The position numbers and the translations under genes are program-made. A stretch of DNA of 38,028 nt from an uncultured Collinsella sp. (GTDB taxonomy: Bacteria > Actinomycetota > Coriobacteriia > Coriobacteriales > Coriobacteriaceae), in contig CAUEQD010000020.1 of the NCBI GenBank assembly GCA_959019945.1, positions 1 to 38,028 of the forward strand. Direction: 5' to 3'. Positions 7,858 to 15,307 of the stretch are shown in pieces. Each line of letters opens with the position of its first letter. The first letter of the stretch is position 1. Below the pieces are notes generated by a model. It saw only the letters and a list, made by a program, of their open reading frames with translations. It did not search any database and was not told the origin of the DNA.

Positions 7858-9747
7858 ATGAACGGAGTTTTGCTCATGGTTGTGGCCGCGGCGGTGCTCG
7901 CCTGCGGCTATCTGGGCTACGGCCGCTGGCTGGCCAACAAGTGGGGCGTTGACAAAGAGGCCCTCACGCCGGCCAAGCGCATGAAGGACGGCAAGAGCTT
8001 CTCACCCGTCTCCGCCTTTACCGCGTTCTCGCACCAGTTCAGCTCGATCTGCGGTGCTGGCCCTGTCACGGGTACGATCGTCGCCATGGCCTTTGGCTGG
8101 CTGCCCGTCGTGCTCTGGGTCCTCGTCGGCGGCATCTTCTTTGGCGCCGTCCACGACTTTGGTGCTCTGTATGCTTCGATGAAGAACAACGGCAAGTCCC
8201 TGGCTCAGCTCATCGAGAAGTACATCGGCAAGACCGGCCGTCGCCTGTTCCTGCTGTTCTGCTGGCTGTTCTGCATCATCGTCATCGCCGCCTTCACCGA
8301 CATGGTCTGCAAGACGTTCATGTTCACCCCGGCCGTTGACGCTTCTGGTGCTGCTACCGGTGCCATCGACTTCACCAAGTCCTATGCCGCCGGCTGCGCT
8401 GGTACCATCTCCATCCTGTTCACCTTCGTCGCTATCGCCTTTGGTTGGGCCCAGAAGAAGTTCAACCTCACCGGTGCTGCCGAGTTCGTCACCGGCGTGG
8501 TCCTCATGGTTCTCATGTTCGCCGTCGGTATGCAGTTCCCGGTCTACCTGGATAAGTTCCAGTGGTTCGCCGTCGTCATGGTCTACCTGGTCTTCGCTGG
8601 CGCTATGCCCATCCAGATGCTCAAGACCCCGCGTGACTACCTCACTTCCATCATGATGATCGTCATGATCGTCTGCGCTGTCCTCGGCATCGTCGTCCTG
8701 GGCGTCAACGGTCAGGCCACTATCACCGCTCCGGTCTTCACCGGCTTCTCCACTGCCTCCGGCATGATGTTCCCGGTCCTGTTCGTCTCCGTCGCTTGCG
8801 GTGCTCTCTCCGGTTTCCACAGCCTCGTTTCTTCCGGCACCTCTTCTAAGCAGGTCGAGAAGGAGCAGGACGCCGTCAAGGTCGGTTACGGCGCCATGAT
8901 CGTCGAGTCCTTCGTCGGCATCCTTGCCATCATCGTCGCCGGCATCATGTTCTCCGACATGAACACCGCCGGTACCGGCGCCCTCAACGCCGGTGTCGCT
9001 TCCACCCCGTTCCAGATCTTCGCCGCTGGCATCTCCCGCGGTATGCAGGCCTTCGGTGTTGACGGCACGCTCGCTACCGTCTTTATGACCATGAACGTCT
9101 CTGCTCTGGCCCTGACCTCGCTCGACGCCGTCGCCCGCATCGCCCGCACTTCGTTCTCCGAGTTCTTTGCCCAGACCAACGATGCCCTGGCCATCGAGTC
9201 CAAGGCCGGCTATATGAAGGTCCTCGGCAACCCCTGGTTCGCCACGGTCGTTACCCTGCTTCCCGGTCTTGCCCTCGCTTTTGGTGGCTATGCCAACATC
9301 TGGCCGCTCTTTGGTGCTTCCAACCAGCTGCTCGGCGGCATGACCATGATCACCCTCGCCGTGTTCTGTAAGTGCACCGGCCGCAAGGGCTGGATGCTCT
9401 ACGTGCCCGTCGTCTTCCTGCTCTGCTGCACCTTCACCTCGCTGGTCCAGAGCGCCATGGGCTGCATGGTCGCTGTCCAGGCTTACGGCTTCTTCGGCAC
9501 CATCCCGGCTACCGCCACCACGGCCGCCGTCTCCGTCGCCGCCACCAAGGGCCTGCAGCTTGTCTTTGCCGTTCTGCTGATGGTCCTGGGCCTCATCGTT
9601 GCCGTTAACTGCCTCAAGGAGTTCTTCGGCAAGGAGACCGGTTCCATGCCTGACGAGGATCCCGAGTGGTCCGAGATGGGCAAGGCCGAGTATGGCCGCA
9701 CTGCTGCTGCCGAGGCTCCCGTCGACGCCGAGGCCGCCAAGGCTTAG
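7858..9747 (+). CDS. cstA: CstA family carbon starvation transporter (peptide/pyruvate family)
   Basis: This integral membrane transporter of the CstA family has 629 residues and many hydrophobic segments. Members import peptides or pyruvate in enterobacteria; the substrate here is not known. The N-terminal part has LGYGRWLANKWG, then FSHQFSSICGAGPVTG and the conserved VHDFGALYASMK, all typical of the family. The C-terminal tail is hydrophilic and Glu/Ala-rich. GAGGAGG at 7844-7850 sets the ATG at 7858. Codons end strongly in C, as in highly expressed genes. The gene lies behind the attenuator with a branched-chain leader peptide, which suggests that its expression responds to Ile/Val supply. 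It is a single-gene unit with its own terminator. Confidence 0.93.
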   Translation: MNGVLLMVVAAAVLACGYLGYGRWLANKWGVDKEALTPAKRMKDGKSFSPVSAFTAFSHQFSSICGAGPVTGTIVAMAFGWLPVVLWVLVGGIFFGAVHDFGALYASMKNNGKSLAQLIEKYIGKTGRRLFLLFCWLFCIIVIAAFTDMVCKTFMFTPAVDASGAATGAIDFTKSYAAGCAGTISILFTFVAIAFGWAQKKFNLTGAAEFVTGVVLMVLMFAVGMQFPVYLDKFQWFAVVMVYLVFAGAMPIQMLKTPRDYLTSIMMIVMIVCAVLGIVVLGVNGQATITAPVFTGFSTASGMMFPVLFVSVACGALSGFHSLVSSGTSSKQVEKEQDAVKVGYGAMIVESFVGILAIIVAGIMFSDMNTAGTGALNAGVASTPFQIFAAGISRGMQAFGVDGTLATVFMTMNVSALALTSLDAVARIARTSFSEFFAQTNDALAIESKAGYMKVLGNPWFATVVTLLPGLALAFGGYANIWPLFGASNQLLGGMTMITLAVFCKCTGRKGWMLYVPVVFLLCCTFTSLVQSAMGCMVAVQAYGFFGTIPATATTAAVSVAATKGLQLVFAVLLMVLGLIVAVNCLKEFFGKETGSMPDEDPEWSEMGKAEYGRTAAAEAPVDAEAAKA

Positions 9748-9786
9748 CCGACCTGACGAGTTGAACGTCACATCTATATGACTCGG

Positions 9787-9826
9787 AAAGACCGGGTCCG
9801 CGACTTCGCGGGCTCGGTCTTTTTTT
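9787..9826 (+). terminator. Terminator of cstA
   Basis: AAAGACCG (9787-9794) pairs with CGGTCTTT (9815-9822), with an inner CCGCG/CGCGG stem, followed by a T tract. Confidence 0.9.
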
Positions 9827-9888
9827 CATGCAAAAGCGGGTGACGCTCGAGTGTTCTCGCAGATGTTTTGCATGGATAAGGGCGCGCG

Positions 9889-9920
9889 TTGTACCATATG
9901 GACGTATATGTGTGCATATG
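9889..9920 (+). promoter_or_regulatory. CATATG-rich upstream region of the JetD-like gene
   Basis: TTGTAC is followed by CCATATGGACGTATATGT (9894-9911) and a further CATATG (9915-9920). A very similar element lies upstream of the peptidoglycan hydrolase gene at 30357-30376. It probably contains the promoter or a regulator site, but I cannot define the hexamers with confidence. Confidence 0.4.
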
Positions 9921-9931
9921 AAAGGGGCCCC

Positions 9932-12100
9932 GTGGCCAAGACGGTATATTCCGATAACCAAAATAATGTCGATGCCCTGGCTGAACGTCTGAGCAGCCAG
10001 ACGTCGCTTTCTGCCGAGCGTGCCAAGCTGGTTGCCTACGACCTGCTTTGCCGCAAGGCGCTCAAGATTAAGTCGAGTGCGCTGGCGCAGATTTTCCGCT
10101 CCGTCGATAAGGAATGTGACACCAAGGCGATGCGCGATGAGCTTATCGCGGCCAATATTGTGACCAAGATCGAGGGTAGCGGCATTAACGGGCGCCCGGC
10201 GTTCTATACCATCAATGCCGAGATCCGCGATGCCCAGGAGCAGCCTGCCGAGTCCGTCGAGGATTCCGCTGACGTGCCTGCTGTGGAAGAAGTTGCTCCG
10301 CGTGAGCATGTCGATACCGATGAGTTGCTCGATGAGAACGTCGTGCGTGCCTTTACGGCCAAGGCAGGACGCGGCGGTTTTGGCGGGGGTGGCAAGCGCG
10401 ATGCGCAGCGCCGCGCCCAGCAGGAGCGCTTCCGTCGCGCCGTCGCTCAAAAGGATGGGGCCGTTACCGAGGTTGTCGAGAACGAGCCCGTCTCCGAGCC
10501 ACAGGAGTCTGTGAAAGAGCAAAAGTCCGCTGAGCCTCAGGAACCCAAGCGTCGCCGCGGTGCGCATTTTAGGGCCGAGCAGCAGGATGTTGTGCGCGAG
10601 GCCGAAGAGACTGCCGAAGTTGCGGACGATTCTGAGAAGCCGGCCAAGAAGGCCTCAGACTCGTGTCGTCCCGGTCGCGGCTTTGCAGGTCGCGCGTACC
10701 CCGTAAAGCGCCAGGAGAAGGTTAATCAGGTTCCGGAGGTGCGGGCCGAGAAGGCCGTGAAGCCTGCCGAGTCGGGAGTTCGTGAACAGAAGCCTGTTGA
10801 TGAGCAGACTGCGTCCGATACGGAGACCCAGGGCCAGCAACCTGCGGTTGAACAGACGGGGGAGGGTGCTTCGAGCAAGCCTCGCCGCCGTCGCCATCGT
10901 GGGGGCCGCAGTTCCCATGCCGAGACTGCAGCCGAGAAGACCACGCCGCAGGACGAGGATGCGAAGGTCGAGGTTTCTTCGGGGCAGCCTAAGCGCCAGC
11001 GGGCGAAGGAGAGTAAGTCCGATCGTCCGCAGAAGCAGGCGTCTATGCCGAAGCGCGAGCGCAATTCCCAAGGCGATTCTAAGCGCAAGTCTCAGAAGAA
11101 GCCGGAGTCTGCCGCAGCAGATACTGCTGCCCAGCAGCCCAAGTCGGCCGTTCACGGCGAGGTCTCGGCGTTTGCCCTTGCCCGCGTTTTAGGCAGGCAG
11201 CTGCTCAAAGTTGTCCCTACGCCCACGGCGCTCTCTAAGATCAAGGAGCAGCAGACTCAAATTGTTAAGGTCGAGGGCAAGGACGGCAAAAAGGCTCCGC
11301 AGCGCACTCAGCACAACGAGATGTCCAACCGCAAGATTGCCGAGGAAATTGCGATCATCCAGGCTTGGATTGAGCAGAATCGCGGTGCCGACACGCCGGT
11401 CGCTTCGCGTCGCCAGCGCGCCTACCAGATTTTTAACGATGAGAAGGCCTTTGACGGCAAGCACGGCGAGCGCCTGATTCGGCGTATGACCGAAAAAGGT
11501 ATCAGCATGCAGGCGATTAAGGTCGCCCCCAACCGCCCCGTGCACTTTACGGGTTTCTTTACGCTGGGCGCCGACAAGCCGTTCATTATGGTCGAGAACC
11601 TAGACACCTATGACGAAATCGTCAAGCTCCTGCGCGGCCGCAAGCACGCCAAGCTTTTTGGCACCAAGGTGGGCGGCGTGATCTTTGGCGGTGGCTGCAA
11701 GGCGAGCGTTTCGCACGCACTGGATGATTATCTGGCCGAGATCGGCTATCGCTTTAACTATGTCTACTACGTGGGCGACATCGACCGAGAGGGTGCGCGC
11801 ATTGTCGAGCAGACCCGTAACGCCAATGTGGTAGAGATTCGCCTGCATGCCGGTATGTATCGCGCCATGCTTGCCGAGCACAAGCGTCGCGTGAAGGCCG
11901 GCGGAGAGTGCGAACCCGCAGCTGCCAACCAGGGTGTGCCGCAGAACCTGGCGGCGACGATCAAGGATCTGCCCATGGTCACGCGCGTGCAGTTCCGCAA
12001 CGTGCTGCGCGAGGGCGGACGCATTCCACAGGAGATTCTGATGACCGCCGACTATCGGGATGGCGACTCGGGAAGCTTCGACCGCATGCTGAACAACTAA
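9932..12100 (+). CDS. Winged-helix, disordered linker and JetD-like Toprim protein
   Basis: This 722-residue protein has three parts. Residues 1 to about 95 look like a winged-helix domain (SSALAQIFRSVD, then NGRPAFYTI). Residues 96-405 are low-complexity, rich in Lys, Arg, Glu, Gln and Ala, and probably disordered and nucleic-acid-binding. The C-terminal 315 residues resemble the DUF2220/JetD C-terminal region: IFNDEKAFD, then VENLDTYDE near 550, a Gly-rich VIFGGGCKAS, and the Toprim metal motif GDIDREG near 614. JetD is the nuclease of Wadjet plasmid defence, but no jetA, jetB or jetC is present here. The GTG at 9932 follows AAAGGGG; an upstream ATG at 9851 has no ribosome site. Function unknown; a DNA- or RNA-processing Toprim enzyme is a reasonable guess. 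Confidence 0.75.
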   Translation: MAKTVYSDNQNNVDALAERLSSQTSLSAERAKLVAYDLLCRKALKIKSSALAQIFRSVDKECDTKAMRDELIAANIVTKIEGSGINGRPAFYTINAEIRDAQEQPAESVEDSADVPAVEEVAPREHVDTDELLDENVVRAFTAKAGRGGFGGGGKRDAQRRAQQERFRRAVAQKDGAVTEVVENEPVSEPQESVKEQKSAEPQEPKRRRGAHFRAEQQDVVREAEETAEVADDSEKPAKKASDSCRPGRGFAGRAYPVKRQEKVNQVPEVRAEKAVKPAESGVREQKPVDEQTASDTETQGQQPAVEQTGEGASSKPRRRRHRGGRSSHAETAAEKTTPQDEDAKVEVSSGQPKRQRAKESKSDRPQKQASMPKRERNSQGDSKRKSQKKPESAAADTAAQQPKSAVHGEVSAFALARVLGRQLLKVVPTPTALSKIKEQQTQIVKVEGKDGKKAPQRTQHNEMSNRKIAEEIAIIQAWIEQNRGADTPVASRRQRAYQIFNDEKAFDGKHGERLIRRMTEKGISMQAIKVAPNRPVHFTGFFTLGADKPFIMVENLDTYDEIVKLLRGRKHAKLFGTKVGGVIFGGGCKASVSHALDDYLAEIGYRFNYVYYVGDIDREGARIVEQTRNANVVEIRLHAGMYRAMLAEHKRRVKAGGECEPAAANQGVPQNLAATIKDLPMVTRVQFRNVLREGGRIPQEILMTADYRDGDSGSFDRMLNN

Positions 12101-12108
12101 ATTCCGCC

Positions 12109-12245
12109 GGCTCCGGGAGAGCGGGGACACCGGCTTAGGTTTCCTGCTCTACAGTCCTGCTCACGACGGAGGCCACATTAAGTGGCCTCCTGTTCGTGCG
12201 GAACTCGCGATAAACCTAAGCCGGTGTCCCCGCTCTCCCGGGGCC
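12109..12245 (+). repeat. Long hairpin repeat, family A, copy 3
   Basis: The arms 12109-12142 and 12212-12245 pair over 34 bp with a single G-T pair. The centre, 12143-12211, is again 69 nt and differs from copy 1 at three positions. The arm sequence (GAGAGCGGGGACACCGGC at its middle) is unlike copies 1 and 2. It begins 8 bases after the stop of the JetD-like gene. Confidence 0.9.
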
Positions 12246-12351
12246 TGTGGCTACTTGGTTGTCGCAAGCGGCTCGCTTTTCGGAGCTGGGCTGATGATTT
12301 CTAGATGTAAGGCGCTCTTGGTCCTAACGGGCCTGGGGCGCCTATCTTTTG
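12246..12351. other. Gene-free stretch after hairpin copy 3
   Basis: No gene, RNA or clear promoter is seen. GGCGC and GCGCC flank a short interval near 12311-12342, but no stable T-tailed hairpin is evident. Confidence 0.4.
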
Positions 12352-12447
12352 GAGGTAGATTTTTGGGACATGCCTGAAAATCTACCTCAAACTTCTAGTG
12401 TAGGACGAGAAGTTGTAGCTGAAACTTCTCTTGTAGGACGAGAAGTT
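12352..12447. promoter_or_regulatory. Three palindromes upstream of the DUF4143 ATPase gene
   Basis: Palindrome 1 has 12-bp perfect arms, GAGGTAGATTTT (12352-12363) and AAAATCTACCTC (12377-12388). Palindromes 2 (12390-12414) and 3 (12423-12447) are 25-nt near-copies with AACTTCT/AGAAGTT arms and a shared TGTAGGAC in the middle, 33 bp apart. A -10-like TATACT lies at 12449-12454, directly after palindrome 3, and GAAAGGAG precedes the start codon. They could be operators or small structured repeats. Confidence 0.6.
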
Positions 12448-12477
12448 ATATACTCAAGATGTTGAAAGGAGAGCATT

Positions 12478-13848
12478 ATGGCGCCTACAGCGTTGGGTAT
12501 TGCAGAGATTGTTGCCGAGGCCCGTTCCTTTGAGATTCCTCACGTCGTGCATCGAGACGATGCCATCAGTGATCTTCCTGAGCCAAAGCCGTTCAATCTT
12601 GTCCATATCATCACGGGCATCAGGCGCTGCGGCAAAACGTTCTATGCGTTTCAATGGATTCGTCGCCTTATCGATCGCGGTGTCGATGCCGAGCGTATCT
12701 TCTATTTCAATTTTGCTGATGACCGTCTTCGACCGGCGCCGGACACGCTCATGAGCGACATTTTGGAAGAGTATTGGCGGCAGGTTCCCTCAGCGCGAAC
12801 GAAAGGCTGTTATCTCTTTCTGGATGAGGTGCAGGAGACCGATGGCTGGCAGGGCGTTTGTCAGCGTTTGGCGGAGCACGAGAGCGTAACGCTTGTTATC
12901 ACCGGATCGTCCTCAAAACTATCTGCCGATGAAATAGCGACGCAGTTTCGCGGTCGCTCGCAAGAGCACGCTATGCATCCGCTTTCATTCCGCGAGTATT
13001 GTGCGTTTCATCACATTGAAACGCCGGATATGTCTACTAGTGCTGGGGCTCCAGCTGTTTCTCCGCAGCGGCGAACTGATCTGGAATCGGCATATGACCG
13101 TTATCTCATAGAGGGTGGCTTTCCTGGGGTTCAGGAGCTTGATGCCGGTTCGCGTATTCAGATGCTTCAAGCCTATTTGCGAGATGTTGTTGCACGAGAC
13201 ATTCTCGAGCGGAGCGGGCGCACGGATATCGCTCTTGCCAACCAAGTAGGGCTCTTCTGCCTTCGAAACACGGGTTGCGACCTTTCGGTTAACAGTTTGT
13301 TGGAAGCCTTAAAGTCTGTCGGATATCGAGCGTCATGGGAAAAAATAAACGAACTCGTTCGTTTATTCCAGCAGGCTCATCTCATTGGATTACTTCCGGA
13401 GTATTCAACTTCTTTGGCTCCTAAGACAACGACAACAGACAAGGTCTATGCCGTCGACCAGGGGATGGCATATGCAACATCGCGTGCTAATCAGCAGGAT
13501 ATCGGAAAGCGTTTGGAGACTGCGATTTATGCTGAACTCATGCGCCGTACGGCAAACGGCCGGTTGGAAACGGTGACTTCATTTACGGCTCCAACGCAAG
13601 CACGAGAAAAAGTTGATTTCTTGGTCGGCGACGCTTTGGCATCGGAACCATACGCGCTTTACCAGGTGACAGTCGATATGACGGCAGAGAAAACGCGCAG
13701 GCGTGAAGTTGGTTCCCTTGAGGTTGCTATGGTAAAAACCGGTATCAAGGATGCCAATATCATCACGCTGCGCGAGGCGACCCAGATCAAAACGGAGCAT
13801 GGCGTCATCGAGGTTATTCCCGCATGGAAATGGTCGCTTGGTCTGTAA
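12478..13848 (+). CDS. ATP-binding protein, AAA_14/DUF4143 family
   Basis: This 456-residue protein belongs to the widespread bacterial and archaeal AAA ATPases with a C-terminal DUF4143 domain, whose cellular role is not settled. Walker A is GIRRCGKTF near residue 57, Walker B is LFLDEVQE, and ITGSSSKL and the Arg-containing FRGRSQE follow. The C-terminal part ends with a nuclease-like VDFLV strand. Codon use is less GC-biased than in flanking genes (for example many TTT, CGA and AAT codons), so recent acquisition is possible. Paralogues of this family often occur in many copies per gut genome. It stands alone behind three palindromes. Confidence 0.85.
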   Translation: MAPTALGIAEIVAEARSFEIPHVVHRDDAISDLPEPKPFNLVHIITGIRRCGKTFYAFQWIRRLIDRGVDAERIFYFNFADDRLRPAPDTLMSDILEEYWRQVPSARTKGCYLFLDEVQETDGWQGVCQRLAEHESVTLVITGSSSKLSADEIATQFRGRSQEHAMHPLSFREYCAFHHIETPDMSTSAGAPAVSPQRRTDLESAYDRYLIEGGFPGVQELDAGSRIQMLQAYLRDVVARDILERSGRTDIALANQVGLFCLRNTGCDLSVNSLLEALKSVGYRASWEKINELVRLFQQAHLIGLLPEYSTSLAPKTTTTDKVYAVDQGMAYATSRANQQDIGKRLETAIYAELMRRTANGRLETVTSFTAPTQAREKVDFLVGDALASEPYALYQVTVDMTAEKTRRREVGSLEVAMVKTGIKDANIITLREATQIKTEHGVIEVIPAWKWSLGL

Positions 13849-13890
13849 TGCTACGCCGGCCCGCCGGGGCCGCACGGCACCATGTTGACG

Positions 13891-13925
13891 ACCGGCGCTT
13901 TAGGAACGTCCCTAAGTGCCGGTTT
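13891..13925 (+). terminator. Possible terminator of the ATPase gene
   Basis: ACCGGC and GCCGGT, with further pairing through TTAGG/CCTAA, form an imperfect hairpin followed by only three T. It lies about 40 bases after the stop codon. Confidence 0.4.
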
Positions 13926-13963
13926 GGCTGGTAAGTCGAGATGTGGGGAGCCCGTTGCTGGTA

Positions 13964-14103
13964 TGGGACGGAGGGATTCCGCGTCCGCCTGGTCGGCGGC
14001 CGCGCTCCGCTGCGTCGCTTCGCTCCTTGCGTGCTGCGCTGGAAAACGCTTCGCGTTTCCTCAGCTCCGCACCCTTGCGGGTTCGAATCCCTCTGCTTGC
14101 CCA
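13964..14103. repeat. Short element bounded by tRNA 3'-end fragments
   Basis: The left edge, TGGGACGGAGGGATTC (13964-13979), is identical to the 3' end of the tRNA-Gln at 14155-14170 in the same orientation. The right edge, GGGTTCGAATCCCTC (14079-14093) followed by TGCTTGCCCA, is a T-arm and acceptor end pointing the other way. No complete cloverleaf fits between them. The interior has a GGAAAACGC/GCGTTTCC hairpin. It may be a tRNA-derived repeat or the remains of an integration event. Confidence 0.5.
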
Positions 14104-14148
14104 CAAGAAAGCGCCCTGGGCCGTTATGGGCTCAGGGCGCTCAATTTT
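14104..14148 (-). terminator. Terminator of tRNA-Gln, possibly bidirectional
   Basis: AGCGCCCTG (14110-14118) pairs with CAGGGCGCT (14133-14141). On the minus strand the stem is followed by TTTCTTGT; on the plus strand by CAATTTTA. Confidence 0.65.
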
Positions 14149-14154
14149 AATGGC

Positions 14155-14225
14155 TGGGACGGAGGGATTCGAACCCCCAACAGCCGGCACCAAAAACCGG
14201 AGTTCTACCGTTGAACTACGTCCCA
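14155..14225 (-). tRNA. tRNA-Gln (anticodon TTG)
   Basis: On the minus strand a 71-nt cloverleaf is complete. The acceptor is TGGGACG/CGTCCCA, the D-arm GTTC/GAAC, the anticodon loop TTTTGGT with anticodon TTG, and the T-loop TTCGAAT. The anticodon stem closes with a T-G pair. The 3' CCA is not separately encoded beyond the acceptor end. Confidence 0.95.
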
Positions 14226-14263
14226 ATGTGTGGTGTTGCCCAAAAGCAACTCGTTTAGTTTAC

Positions 14264-15169
14264 CTAATCTGCGAGGGCATCGCAAACGCCATCGAGCAGG
14301 CGTACGGCGAGTGTCTGCGCGTCGCTGGCCGTGAAGGTGCCGTTGTAGCGCGTCATGCCCGTGAGCTCAATGCGAATGCGTGCCGGCTTCTGCTGTGCGG
14401 CGACATTGGCAGTGCGGATGCGCTGGGCCAGGTTGTGGCACTCGGCGAGGGCAATCGTGGCGCGCGGTGCGGCGTCGGCGGGCAGCTCGTCGCTTGCGAT
14501 CTCGAGCACCAGGTCAACGTCGGTTGGGACCTCGGAGTCGCAGAGCATCATGCCGCTGTTGTCGGTCGTTGCCGTGGCGATATTCCACATGCGCGACGCA
14601 ACGCTGCGTGCGATGGGGTCCTCGCCGATAACGGCAATCTGGAAGCGCTCGAGCACGTTGGCGGCGCGAGCAAAACCGATACGGGACTCGGCTTCGGTGA
14701 CCGAGGGCTTGCCCTCCCACACATGGTGCAGGCGGTTGATGTAGGCGTAGGTGTCCTGGAAGGCCATGCCGTCGGCAAACAGGCCGACATTTTCCTGGAA
14801 CTGCTGCAGGGCGGCCTCGGTATGCGGACCAAAGTAGCCGTCGTCTTCGCCACAGGCAAAGCCCAAAACGTTGAGAGCGCGCTGCAGGGCCTGCACATCG
14901 GCGCCATGGAAATTGGGCATGCGCAGATAGAGGGTGCGGTCGCCCAGCTTATACGAAGCGTCTACAAGGGCGCTCCAGCAGGGGATATCGACGGCATGAC
15001 CGGCAGCAAGGCCGCTGTCGAGCCTGAAGGTGCTGACGGCCTGCTCAGTGGTGGCTCCAAAGTACTTGTCGGTGACTTCGGCGGCATCAATCGTGTAGCC
15101 GAGCTGCAGGAGACGAGACTGCACGTCCTCGACGGCTGCTCCTTGCATGCCCGTTGTAATAGGTTCCAT
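14264..15169 (-). CDS. Peptidoglycan-binding domain protein
   Basis: This 301-residue protein has two PG_binding_1 repeats: residues about 5-65 (GMQGAAVEDVQSRLLQLGY, then YFGATTEQAVSTFR) and about 80-140 (FHGADVQALQRALNVLGF, then YFGPHTEAALQQFQ). The remaining C-terminal part has the rough size and order of an amidase_3 domain but lacks recognisable zinc ligands, so it may be a non-catalytic relative of the CwlM type. This last point is inference. There is no signal peptide, which suits a cytoplasmic regulator or an atypically exported protein. AAAGGGG upstream supports the ATG at 15169. Confidence 0.75.
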   Translation of the reverse strand: MEPITTGMQGAAVEDVQSRLLQLGYTIDAAEVTDKYFGATTEQAVSTFRLDSGLAAGHAVDIPCWSALVDASYKLGDRTLYLRMPNFHGADVQALQRALNVLGFACGEDDGYFGPHTEAALQQFQENVGLFADGMAFQDTYAYINRLHHVWEGKPSVTEAESRIGFARAANVLERFQIAVIGEDPIARSVASRMWNIATATTDNSGMMLCDSEVPTDVDLVLEIASDELPADAAPRATIALAECHNLAQRIRTANVAAQQKPARIRIELTGMTRYNGTFTASDAQTLAVRLLDGVCDALAD

Positions 15170-15307
15170 GAACGAACCCCTTTCGGCGTACCATTCGTAC
15201 TATTTGAGCGTCTGTCGGATAGACAACGCAAAGGGATGCATAAACATGCACTCAACAGTGTAGCAAGTTGTGCCTAAATACGCTGCTGACAGGTTTTATA
15301 ACCCCCG

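Noticed and set aside
8002..9771. Long minus-strand open frame opposite cstA
   Set aside because: It is an antisense shadow produced by the biased C-ending codons of cstA, with an Asp/Gly/Glu-rich implausible composition.
9932..12100. A complete Wadjet defence system
   Set aside because: Only a JetD-like Toprim region is present. The upstream gene is cstA and the downstream gene a DUF4143 ATPase; no JetA, JetB or JetC homologue is visible.
13964..14103. A second complete tRNA gene beside tRNA-Gln
   Set aside because: A T-arm and acceptor 3' end are visible, but no matching 5' acceptor strand or acceptable anticodon arm could be found.
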